NCBI GenBank assembly: GCA_016490735.1
Contig: JAEMWC010000005.1
Location: forward strand, 2,547,501-2,611,500
From: Pachyseris speciosa
Lineage: Eukaryota; Cnidaria; Anthozoa; Scleractinia; Pachyseridae
Length of the DNA: 64,000 bases
Direction: 5' to 3'
Shown here: in pieces, positions 1 to 8,800 of the stretch
Layout: each line of letters opens with the position of its first letter
How positions within the stretch are numbered: position 1 is the first letter of the stretch
Notes under the pieces: model-generated
Databases searched by the model: none
What the model was told of the DNA's origin: nothing
The model's input: the letters and a program-made list of their open reading frames with translations, nothing else
Position numbers and translations under genes: made by a program

Positions 1-162
1 ATAAACAAATAAATTATATGATTATATGACAGCGGTTTTCCGCCAACTAAGGAAAAACAAAACTTGGTAAAGCCACTAGTGGACGTCTGGAAGAAGTACA
101 ACACTATCTCAATATCTCGTTCTCTTCTTGGCTTTCCTGTAACTAAAGCACACTGAGAATAG

Positions 163-200
<38 letters not shown>

Positions 201-237
201 ATGGGGAAGTGAGACACGAAAATTTGGTTTATCAACG

Positions 238-268
<31 letters not shown>

Positions 269-406
269 GGATTCGATTAGCTGACGTTTCGAGCGTTAGC
301 CCTTCGTCGGAGCGAATCGAGGAATTGTGGGTTGTGTATGGTTTATATACAGAAAATGGAGCTACGCTATTGGTGGTAACATGGTAACGTGAAAAACAGG
401 AATAAA

Positions 407-1048
407 TTAATTGAATGAAAAGCGCTCGTTGATACCGTGGGGATTAAGAGTGCCAATTTGAAAGATCAGTTTTTGCTCGAGATTTTTACGGCTTTCCGTG
501 GTACCTTGATGTAGGGAAAGGCCGGAGATTGACATGTGTTGTTTGGAATGGTTAGGGAGATTAAAATGCCGAGCGACAGGTTTGGATGCGTCTTTGTCAT
601 CTTTCTCAACATCACGAAGATGTTCTCGGAATCGGTCACCTAGTCGTCTTCCTGTTTCGCCGATGTATAACTTTTTGCATAATGTGCAGGTTATGCAATA
701 GATAACATTTGCGGAGGTACACGTGAAACGATCAGTGATCTTAACAGATCGCTTAGGGCCCGATATTTTGTCAGTGTTTTGAATGAAAGGACAAGTTTTG
801 CATCGCGAGCGCGCGCATTTAAAAGTGCCAGGCTGTTCAGTTGTTTTGAATGCGCTTTTAACTAGAAAGTTACCTACATTTTTGTCGCGTTTGAATGAAA
901 TCAGCGGTGGTTCCGAAAAGATTCTAGCAGTTTCTGGATCATTTTGCAGTATCTTAAAGTTGTTAAGAATGATGGCTTTAACTGGGTTATTATGCGGGTG
1001 AAATGTGAGGGTGAATGGAATTCTGTCATTCTTTTCCTTGGTTTAGTC
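407..1048 (-). pseudogene. Penelope-like element C-terminal part: linker plus GIY-YIG endonuclease
   Basis: The frame is open from about 1046 down to a TAA at 407-409. It contains FTLTFHPHNNPVKAI, a CCHH-like linker (KCARSRCKTCPF), VIYCITCTLCKKLYIGETG and RRLGDRFREHL, the GIY-YIG nuclease core with its conserved Tyr, Gly, Arg and His, then a tail ending in ERFSFN. It joins in frame sense to the RT part at 4753-5575. The two are separated only by the nested LINE. GIY-YIG endonucleases supply the nick for PLE target-primed reverse transcription. I see no internal stop in this segment. Confidence 0.88.
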
Positions 1049-1051
1049 AAG

Positions 1052-2548
1052 ATGGCGGCAACACGTGCTCTCTCTGGTCTCTTCGATTTACCGCTATTGC
1101 TTCTTCTCGTCTTTCCTCTGGTTTCCTTTTTAGCCACCGAACAACGACCTGTAAGCATGCTCGATATGTACACGTCATGCGGGAAGGATACTACAAGAGC
1201 AATAGATATTCCCTTCCCTCCTTCTTGTCTTCCGCGTGGCTTACGATCTCAGCTTAATCATGGAAGACGAATGTTTCTGCGAGGCCGACTACCCTATGAC
1301 GTGGATGGTGCTCGATCATTTCAACTGATCAGACTTTCAGGGGACATTCATCCAAACCCGGGTCCTTCTCGGCGCGGTGTTAAGTATCCTTGTGGAGAAT
1401 GTCAACGGAGTGTGCGAAGAAACCAGGACGCCATTTTGTGTTACAACTGCGATCGCTGGTTTCATGCGAATTGTACTGGTATGAGCAAACAAACTTTTAA
1501 ATATTACTTAGACCATCATAACCTGGACTGGGAGTGTTCTTTTTGTGCACTACCAAAATTAAATGATTCATTCTTTGACGATGATCTTCAAGGATTACAA
1601 ACTCCGTCTGGAAATGTTCGTGATGCTGTCGAGGATGTCGACGACAACATATTAGCTGAAAACGAAATATGGGCTGACTTTGATGAGATTGCTAAGAACT
1701 ATGGCTCAAATTTCAAGATTGCTCATATCAATGCGAACAGTATTGGTGGTTTTAAATTCTACGAAATTAAGACATGGTTACTCTCTGGCAGACTGGATTT
1801 ATTGGTTATCTCTGAGACTAAAATCGACGCCAGCTTTCCCGATAGTATGTTCCATGTCGAAGGTTTTCGTCTGTGTCGCAACGACAGAAAGGCCGGAGGT
1901 GGAGGGCTGATGGTATACGTTAGGTCTGATGTATGCTTTGTTAGGATTGAACAGTTCAAAGGCCTGTCGTCGCAAACCTTGTCTAACTTTAGAACTGAGT
2001 CAATAACTCTCAAGGTCAAGATAGGAAAAAAATGGATTACTGTTGTCGGCATTTACAGACCTCCGTCTATTCCGTTATCTACATGGACGCACGAGCTGTC
2101 GGTGCTCTTTGAGGCGGCATCTAGATTAACAAATACTGTCTTTTATGCGGGTGATTTCAACGCTGACCTCCAAGTCCCGGACAAACCACCTAAAGAGGGT
2201 CGCAAACTGCTAGACCTACTGGATATTTATAATCTTCACTGTTTGATCAACAAGGCCACAAGGAAAACAAAAACCTCGGAAACACTTCTTGACTTAATCC
2301 TGACAAATAACAAGAGAACTACTTTAACATCAGGTGTAGTGGATACCCTTGTAAGTGATCATTCTCTGGTTTATACGGTTTTGCGATCATCAGCGCCGCG
2401 ATCGCGTTCGCGTAAAATTTATTCTCGAAGTCTGAAAACCTTCAGTCAACAAAATTTTGTGCGGGATATGCAAATGGCCCTTTTCACATTATGGATTTAT
2501 TTGACGACGTGGATGATAAACTTTACACCTTTGAACAATTGTACGTAG
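1052..2548 (+). CDS. LINE ORF, part 1: hydrophobic leader, 2A peptide, PHD-like finger, APE endonuclease
   Basis: The start is taken at 1052 (AAGATGG context), because sequence upstream in the same frame is antisense PLE. Residues 1-30 form a signal-like hydrophobic leader (LPLLLLLVFPLVSFLA). Residues 97-105 read GDIHPNPGP, a match to the 2A ribosome-skipping consensus, with the break expected between G104 and P105. Residues about 113-168 form a Cys4-His-Cys3 PHD-like finger (YPCGEC, LCYNCDRWFHANC, WECSFC). From about 215 comes an APE-type endonuclease with HINANSI, VISETKID, VVGIYRPPS, YAGDFNADL, LLDLILTN and SDHSLV, so the expected Asn, Glu, Asp and His positions are present. The frame is lost by a one-base indel near 2475-2485. 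The true protein should continue into the RT frame. Confidence 0.85.
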   Translation: MAATRALSGLFDLPLLLLLVFPLVSFLATEQRPVSMLDMYTSCGKDTTRAIDIPFPPSCLPRGLRSQLNHGRRMFLRGRLPYDVDGARSFQLIRLSGDIHPNPGPSRRGVKYPCGECQRSVRRNQDAILCYNCDRWFHANCTGMSKQTFKYYLDHHNLDWECSFCALPKLNDSFFDDDLQGLQTPSGNVRDAVEDVDDNILAENEIWADFDEIAKNYGSNFKIAHINANSIGGFKFYEIKTWLLSGRLDLLVISETKIDASFPDSMFHVEGFRLCRNDRKAGGGGLMVYVRSDVCFVRIEQFKGLSSQTLSNFRTESITLKVKIGKKWITVVGIYRPPSIPLSTWTHELSVLFEAASRLTNTVFYAGDFNADLQVPDKPPKEGRKLLDLLDIYNLHCLINKATRKTKTSETLLDLILTNNKRTTLTSGVVDTLVSDHSLVYTVLRSSAPRSRSRKIYSRSLKTFSQQNFVRDMQMALFTLWIYLTTWMINFTPLNNCT

Positions 2549-4524
2549 ACATTCTTGATGAACACGCACCGCTCAAAGTGACACACATCAGGGGCAAACA
2601 AGTGCCTTATATGACTGATGAATGGCGCAAGGCAATTAGACACCGTAATAAACTTTGGAAGATTTTCACGAGAGAACGTACAGATGAAAATTATGAAAAA
2701 TATAAATGCCAGCGTAATAAGTGCACTTCTCTTAGGCGCAAAGCCATAAGAGCAAATTTCAGAAGGAAATCATCAGAGCCAGAAAATCCGCGCGAGTTTT
2801 GGTCTGTTTACCGCCCCTTTTTGAATTTTAAGACAAAACAAGCAAACGACATTATTTTAAAGGAGAATGATATTGTTGTTAGTGACAAGAAGGAAATTGC
2901 TGATTTATTCAACAATCACTTTGTTCAAATTGCTGATTGCGCTGCCCAAGTAGGTGAAGAGGACTATGGACAGGATTATGCAAATCATCCGAGCATTCTT
3001 GCCATTCATGAACACAGCTCAAAAGGCCATTTCAAATTTCAACACACCAACCAGGTACTGGTAAATAAATTGCTCCTGGATATAAATGTCCGAAAATCAT
3101 GTGGCCACGACATGATTTCTCCGAGACTACTTAAAGAGTCGGCGGCTGTGATTGCTGGGCCAATAGCTAATATCATTAACTCCTCGGTCGATCAGTGTAG
3201 ATATCCAGCCTCGTGGAAAATGGGACAAGTCACTCCACTATTTAAAAAAGATGACGAATCGAGTAAGATAAACTACAGGCCGGTCACAGTTTTGCCAGCA
3301 ATTAACAATATTTATGAGAGGATTTTAGCCGCACAGCTAAATGACTTCTACACTTCTATTTTGTCTGATTTTATAAGCTCGTATAGAAAGTTTCACAGCT
3401 GTGAGACATCGTTATTAAGAATGACAGAAGAGTGGAGGTCTATGCGTGATGATGGACAACTTGTGGGGATAGTGTCTATGGATTTGTCAAAGGCCTTTGA
3501 CGTTATACAGCACCCCCTGCTATTAGCCAAACTCAAAGCCTACGGATTAGACGAGGATAGTTGTGCCCTGTTAAGAGACTATCTGTCAAATCGACAACAG
3601 AGGGTGAAGATTGGTGACACTTTCTCGTCGTGGGAGACTGTTAAGCGCGGAGTGCCTCAGGGTAGTGTTTTAGGCCCCATTCTTTTTAATATATTTATAA
3701 ACGATCTTTTCTATCATATAAAGAGAGCTAAGCTTAACGCTTATGCTGACGACCATCAAATTTATTACTCAGACAGGGATCCGGTGGCACTAGAAAAATG
3801 CTTGTGTAAGGAAGTAGAAACAGCAAATCAGTGGTACAATGTAAACGGAATGATTGTCAACGAAACAAAACATCAGGCCTTGATCCTTGGTGACACGGAG
3901 TATACTTTCTGTTTTCCAGTCAACGAGTCAATCGACATATTTGGTATGAACATTGACAACAAACTTCAGTTTGATAAACACGTATCTTCGGTTTGCAAAA
4001 AGGTCAATAATCAGTTAAATGTCATGATAAGATTTAGAAAACTGATCTCCAAGGCCACTTTGGTTAAACTGTATAAGGCCTTTATCTTGCCGCACTTTCA
4101 CTATTGTTCATCGGTGTGGCATTTCTGTGGCGCGCGAAATACCGAGAAAACAGAAGCTCTCAATAAAAGGATTCTTAGGTTCATTCTAGATGATTTCGAA
4201 TCTACATATAACAACTTATTGGACAAAGTTAACCTGGTTTCTCTATATAAAAGACGTATACACAATATGTTAATTTTACTCTACAAAAGTATATTTTTAA
4301 CTAAATATCCTATCTACATGAGGAATATGTTTACTCTTCGTACTACTTCCTATAACTTACGCGGTAACTACATTCTGACACTCCCTGTACCTAAAACTAC
4401 TGCTTATGGCCTTCGCTCCTTTTCTTATCATGCCGCTAAACAATGGAACTCACTGCCGGACATTGTTCGAACTGCTAACTTTAATGACTTTAAAAATGCA
4501 TTAGCTAACCTTAACTTAATGTAA
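2491..4524 (+). CDS. LINE ORF, part 2: reverse transcriptase domain
   Basis: An open frame of about 677 codons, overlapping the previous frame by 58 bp. In order it shows KSCGHDMISPRLLKESA, NYRPVTVLPAINNIYERIL, VSMDLSKAFDVIQHPLLLAK (motif A), RGVPQGSVLGPILFNIFIND (motif B), NAYADDHQIYYSD (motif C with YADD), a thumb region, and a C-terminal block ending in FKNALANLNLM. This is the CR1/L2-group reverse transcriptase. The catalytic aspartates are intact and no internal stop is seen. It is not an independent gene; it is the downstream half of one frameshifted ORF. Confidence 0.88.
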   Translation: MDLFDDVDDKLYTFEQLYVDILDEHAPLKVTHIRGKQVPYMTDEWRKAIRHRNKLWKIFTRERTDENYEKYKCQRNKCTSLRRKAIRANFRRKSSEPENPREFWSVYRPFLNFKTKQANDIILKENDIVVSDKKEIADLFNNHFVQIADCAAQVGEEDYGQDYANHPSILAIHEHSSKGHFKFQHTNQVLVNKLLLDINVRKSCGHDMISPRLLKESAAVIAGPIANIINSSVDQCRYPASWKMGQVTPLFKKDDESSKINYRPVTVLPAINNIYERILAAQLNDFYTSILSDFISSYRKFHSCETSLLRMTEEWRSMRDDGQLVGIVSMDLSKAFDVIQHPLLLAKLKAYGLDEDSCALLRDYLSNRQQRVKIGDTFSSWETVKRGVPQGSVLGPILFNIFINDLFYHIKRAKLNAYADDHQIYYSDRDPVALEKCLCKEVETANQWYNVNGMIVNETKHQALILGDTEYTFCFPVNESIDIFGMNIDNKLQFDKHVSSVCKKVNNQLNVMIRFRKLISKATLVKLYKAFILPHFHYCSSVWHFCGARNTEKTEALNKRILRFILDDFESTYNNLLDKVNLVSLYKRRIHNMLILLYKSIFLTKYPIYMRNMFTLRTTSYNLRGNYILTLPVPKTTAYGLRSFSYHAAKQWNSLPDIVRTANFNDFKNALANLNLM

Positions 4525-4752
4525 ATTTGGTAAATTTTGTAATTTCTGCTTATAGTGTTTTATAATATTGTACACAGATTTTATTTATTTTAGCCATTAA
4601 TTGTAAATATTGTACAGAATTGTAGTTTATAAGTTATCGCATGTTTTGTTGACTTCTTTTGTTATTGTTTTCTCGGAAACATTAGCTTTTATAATAGCTA
4701 CTCTTAAATTCGAGAAAAAATAAAGTTTATGTATGTATGTATGTATGTATGT

Positions 4753-5575
4753 GACGTCTGTAGTGCTGACTGTTGATCAATCTGCTGAGCGCGGTGATGG
4801 CCCGATTGAACTACAGAATCAGGATAGCCACGTTTCTCGAAAAAATGGCACATTTCCTCTGATTTGTTGGAAAAATCAGAGTCATCACTACATAGACGTC
4901 GAAGTCTGAGAAATTGAGAATAGGGAATGGCGTTTTTGACATGAGATGGATGTGAAGATGAATACAACAAATAACTGTGAGAATCGGTGGGTTTGTAGTG
5001 CACACTGGTACATAAACCGTTGCCGCTGATAAAAACTTTGATATCGAGAAAGGCCAGGGAAGTTTCCGAAATTTCCCAGGTATATTTTAGAGCCGGATGA
5101 AAGGAATTAACGGCGGTTATAAATTGGTTGATTTCCTCCTTGCTAGACGAAATTGCGCCGATACAGTCGTCAATGTAGCGACCGTAGAGTTCAGGTTTAG
5201 GACCGTTGTACTGATTGAAGAATTGGTACTCGACGTACCCTACAAAAAGATTGGCGTAGCTGGGTCCCATTTTTGTGCCCATCGCTACACCATTAATTTG
5301 CTTGTAATAGTTGTCAGCGAAAGAAAAACAGTTAAGTGTTAAAACTAGTTCAGCTAGGCGGAGTAGCGTTTCCGAGCTAGGTTCCTTGACGGTGCGTTGA
5401 TCGAAAAAATACTTAAGTGCTTGAAGACCTTCGCCGTTTGGAATGACAGTGTATAGAGATGTAATATCCATAGTGAAAATTAGTTTGTCTTCGCCGGTGA
5501 AATTGAAATCGTGGAAAATTTCAAGTGCGTGTTGACTGTCTTTAATGTAAGATGGCAAAGATTTGACATCAAGGT
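4753..5575 (-). pseudogene. Penelope-like reverse transcriptase domain (5'-truncated part)
   Basis: The frame opens with WYLDVKSLPSYIKDS near 5575 and reads through the conserved Penelope RT blocks: FTMDITSLYTVIPNGEGL (motif A with catalytic Asp), INGVAMGTKMGPSYANLFVG (motif B), YGRYIDDCIG (motif C, YIDD), FLDIKVFISGNGL and VHYKPTDSHSYLL (thumb). The region before motif A is missing, so the copy is 5'-truncated. The frame stays open to the LINE insertion at about 4752. The protein continues, in the same orientation, at 1048 on the far side of the LINE. RT of this family copies RNA at telomeric or nicked ends; this copy cannot make a full protein. Confidence 0.88.
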
Positions 5576-5811
5576 ACCACGGAAAGCCGTAAAAATCTCG
5601 AGCAAAAACTGATCTTTCAAATTGGCACTCTTAATCCCCACGGTATCAACGAGCGCTTTTCATTCAATTAATTTATTCCTGTTTTTCACGTTACCATGTT
5701 ACCACCAATAGCGTAGCTCCATTTTCTGTATATAAACCATACACAACCCACAATTCCTCGATTCGCTCCGACGAAGGGCTAACGCTCGAAACGTCAGCTA
5801 ATCGAATCCCT
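5571..5811 (+). repeat. Inverted partial copy of the PLE 3' end
   Basis: Plus-strand sequence from 5571 encodes the last residues of the GIY-YIG tail (HQGTTESRKNLEQKL onward) and then the PLE 3' UTR, stopping at aatccctg before the target duplication. The same sequence appears reversed at about 290-500. The junction to the RT segment lies at a GGTACC-centred stretch shared by both parts (caaggtacc / ggtaccttg), which suggests microhomology-driven template switching during insertion. Confidence 0.85.
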
Positions 5812-5817
5812 GCACAC

Positions 5818-8800
5818 TGAGAATGTTGCCCATTTCTTGGGTACTGCAGTACCTGTTTTGTTTATCCACAATCAGCTGCGCGTTTTCTTCCATCACCTCT
5901 TTAAGCTTTAGTTGATCAAACTGTCTTTCCTCTGCCAGGTGATGAATATGAGACTTCAACTTCTTGTTCTCTTCCTCCAGTATTTCTAAGAGATAATAGA
6001 CGATCGTAGACTGAGATTAGTAACGCTTAATTTCCTGCATGCAATATGTTTTTTTATTGTGCAGTTTAGGTTAGTAACTACAAAACAAACATTTTGTTTA
6101 TTTGTGTGTTTGTTTGTTTATTTGTCTGTTTTCTCGTTCGCTCGTCGTTTCTTTTATTCGTTCGTTCGTTTGTCTGTTGATAGGATGCTTGGTTGTTTGC
6201 CGAGTTTTAAATAACATAATAATTATACAAGTCGTAAGAGCTATATCACATATCACGTAGAGGAGTATTCGAAATTTTGTTTCGCGTAAACTCACCGATG
6301 AAATTTGTTTATGCTTGATAATAACTTATAAAAGACTTTACCAACAGCTGCAGCCATCAGTTCCCTAATGTACCATTAAGAAATAAATCCAATGATTCTT
6401 GTTTCTGAAGACAACAGTGTCTGCGAAAAACCTTCAAAATTTACTTACCAATTCTTTCTTCCTTGGAGTTGAGCCCAGTCAGCTGCTCTTCCAAAACAAC
6501 TCTTGTTTCATAAAGTAGCTCATTTTGTTCTTTCAGTTCCTGGGGAAGTAGACCGTAAAAAAAAAAAACACTATTGCCATCGCCTGACTGTTGTGTTCCT
6601 ACACCAAAGATGTACTCAAAACGATGCACAGGGATGTTAGATACAGGGAACACCCTCTGAGGCGGAGTTCGGAATCAGCTTTTAGTGTCTGCCTTAGAGA
6701 GCTGCCAGTCTTAGAGGAAGTTTCGTTAGAGAGAATACAATATTGGGCAATTAAGCTGGGGCCAGGCAAAGGTGTCCACCTTAGAGACGTGACCCCATTA
6801 AGCCGTGGCTACACGAGCGATTTTTAGCTCGCGCCGGTGATGCGATTTTTTCAATTTTGTCGCGTCGCCAGCGCGCGATGAAAATCGCAAGGGTAGCCAC
6901 CCTTGAACTGGCAACGCAACAGGTAAAAAATCGCAAGAAAAAAATCGCGAGAAATTGAATGATTTTAACTTTTCGCGATTCTTTTTCTGCGATTTTTTGA
7001 GCTGTCGCATCACCTGTGCGAGGGTGGCTACACGGGTGATTTTCACCGCGCGCCGGCGACGCGACAATTTTCCAAAAAAATCGCATCACCATCGCAAGCA
7101 AAAAATCGCTCGTGTAGCCGCGGCTTTAAAGGGGTGTCCGCATTGATGGAGTTCAATGTAGCTCAGAAATGAAAATAGTTTAAGCAAATCACATCTACGT
7201 TACCAAAGCAACTGTATTTTCCAGATTTTCAGTTCCACGGACAAGTTCATAACTTTCTACAAAGTATGTCAGCAGTTTCGGTTTATATGAACTTGACATT
7301 TTAGCCTTGAAAATGAAATTTGTATTGGTCACACCTCAGATTACTCAGGAAAAAAAAGATTCTCAGTGGGAATCGAATCCACAATCTCCCTGCTGGAAAG
7401 CACTCGCAAACCAGGCAGGTTACCTTCAGAAAGCACTCGCCCAGGCCTGTAAGCACTCCCTCACTTCGTCAGGCCCGATCAGTAGACAGAGCCATCTTGT
7501 TTTGTAATTGACCAGCTGTGCCATTTTGTTACATCATGTAATTATCATGAGACAGAAGCCACTTTTATTTTTAACGACGTCAAGTTAGCACCTTGTTTGT
7601 TGGAGAACGTGGAACCATAAAATTGATAATAAGTAAGAGTTTTAGGTCAAATTGGAACTGGAGAATCTACACTTCGCAAAATATATATTTCTTGAAAATG
7701 AACTCGCCCATTTGGGTGAATGATCTTATGACCTATACTCGTCCCACTGATTTTATAAACGCATGAGCGAGTGGGCGAGCACTAAGTTTCAAACCCTATT
7801 AAACTTCTAGTTGTTTTCTTGGCAATGTATTTGTTGTGGTTGAAATCAAATCAAATCAAATAACTTTATTTATAAACGGGTAAAATTTTATCCTTGGTTC
7901 AATTTTTACTTTCCTTTGTGTTGTACTCATTATCACACATTAACATAGACAAGAACAAAAGAAAAGAAAAATTGAACCAAGGTACACATGGCACAGAATG
8001 CTCTGCCTGAGTTTTTCAAAACAACTTTTTTACCCTAGCTTACCTCAGCCCGCTTTTTGTAGTAATCCAAATCTCTTAGTTTCTCTTTGAATCTGTGGTT
8101 ATCAGCCTCGAGCCTGCCAACTTTGTCGGTCTAAAATAGAAAATCAAAAAATGGATTAAGTCCGTATCTTCTTTTCACCTCTCCCTTTTCTCTCTTATTC
8201 AATGCATGTATTTTCAATCTTACCACGTTGTCATAAAACATCTAGAGACCCTTTTAAAACGACTGTATATTACTGGACCACTCTTTGGAAATCATGATAT
8301 ACCAAACAAATTATGTTTGTATACTGTAATCAGTTTACATGGAAAGAAGCTCCAGGCTCATTTCTTCCAGTCTCGCTGAAGTGAACCAGAAAAGATTCCC
8401 CCGTTTAAGCCTCGTGAGCATGCTAGTTCCAGCTCATTACAGAGTAGAGCGGTTTTCAATTGAGTGTCGAAAGTAATTCTGGTTTTGCTTTGGTTTTGCA
8501 TTGCTTCGCTGTGTGATTGGCCAGCAAAACTCGCGCCACTTTCTCAACCAATGAGAAGCAAAACCAAAAGCAATTGTGATTTGCACGCGCGTATTTTCCC
8601 GCGCTTTACGCCGGCTACATGCAATTGCTTCGTATTCTGATTGGCTCATTGCACTGCTTACTTCTGTTGTGAATGGTCAGAGTAATTGCTTTGGTTTTGG
8701 TTGGTTTGACACTCAATTGAAAAGCGCTCTATACGAAGAAGGGCTATTGGGTGTCGTTACTTCGCTTTGTGATTGGTGGACAAAACTAGTGCCATTTTAT

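Larger units (their letters stand above)
1050..4752 (+). mobile_element. CR1/L2-like non-LTR retrotransposon (LINE), nearly full length, nested in the PLE
   Basis: This is a 3.7-kb unit with one coding unit (leader, 2A motif, PHD-like finger, APE endonuclease, reverse transcriptase) followed by about 200 bp of 3' UTR. It ends in a short (ATGT)n repeat at 4732-4752, a tail style typical of CR1/L2-type LINEs. It splits the PLE coding sequence at 1048/4753 and so is younger than the PLE. One frameshift separates endonuclease and RT frames. There are no other stops, so the insertion looks recent. I could not define its target duplication. Confidence 0.88.
161..5811 (-). mobile_element. Penelope-like element (GIY-YIG class), 5'-truncated, with inverted 3'-end copy, split by a LINE
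   Basis: Reading the minus strand from 5575 gives a Penelope-type reverse transcriptase, then (after the nested LINE) a zinc-linker and GIY-YIG endonuclease, then a 3' UTR reaching about 161. At the other edge, 5571-5811, a plus-strand copy of the GIY-YIG tail and 3' UTR lies inverted to the first, so the element is bounded by about 240-bp inverted arms (roughly 290-500 against 5571-5811). The 13-bp string gcacactgagaat occurs on both flanks, at 148-160 and 5812-5824, and fits a target-site duplication. Truncation and partial inverted or tandem copies are known for Penelope elements. The insertion lies immediately downstream of a CCDC88 exon, in antisense-independent (same-strand) orientation. 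Confidence 0.85.

Noticed and set aside
1..147. A further CCDC88 exon after the PLE (acceptor TTACAG at about 136, QESQEENEILR-like reading)
   Set aside because: The frame meets a stop after about 11 residues and no donor follows; it does not match the expected next block of the family.
944..1051. Upstream extension of the LINE ORF
   Set aside because: This part is antisense PLE coding sequence; the LINE begins at about 1050, so ATG 1052 is the better start.
901..1173. 90-codon minus-strand frame
   Set aside because: It overlaps the PLE endonuclease segment in a wrong frame and runs into the LINE.
7340..7510. A tRNA-like SINE (AATCGAATCC motif near 7374)
   Set aside because: Only a weak B-box-like string is present; no A box, body or tail was found.
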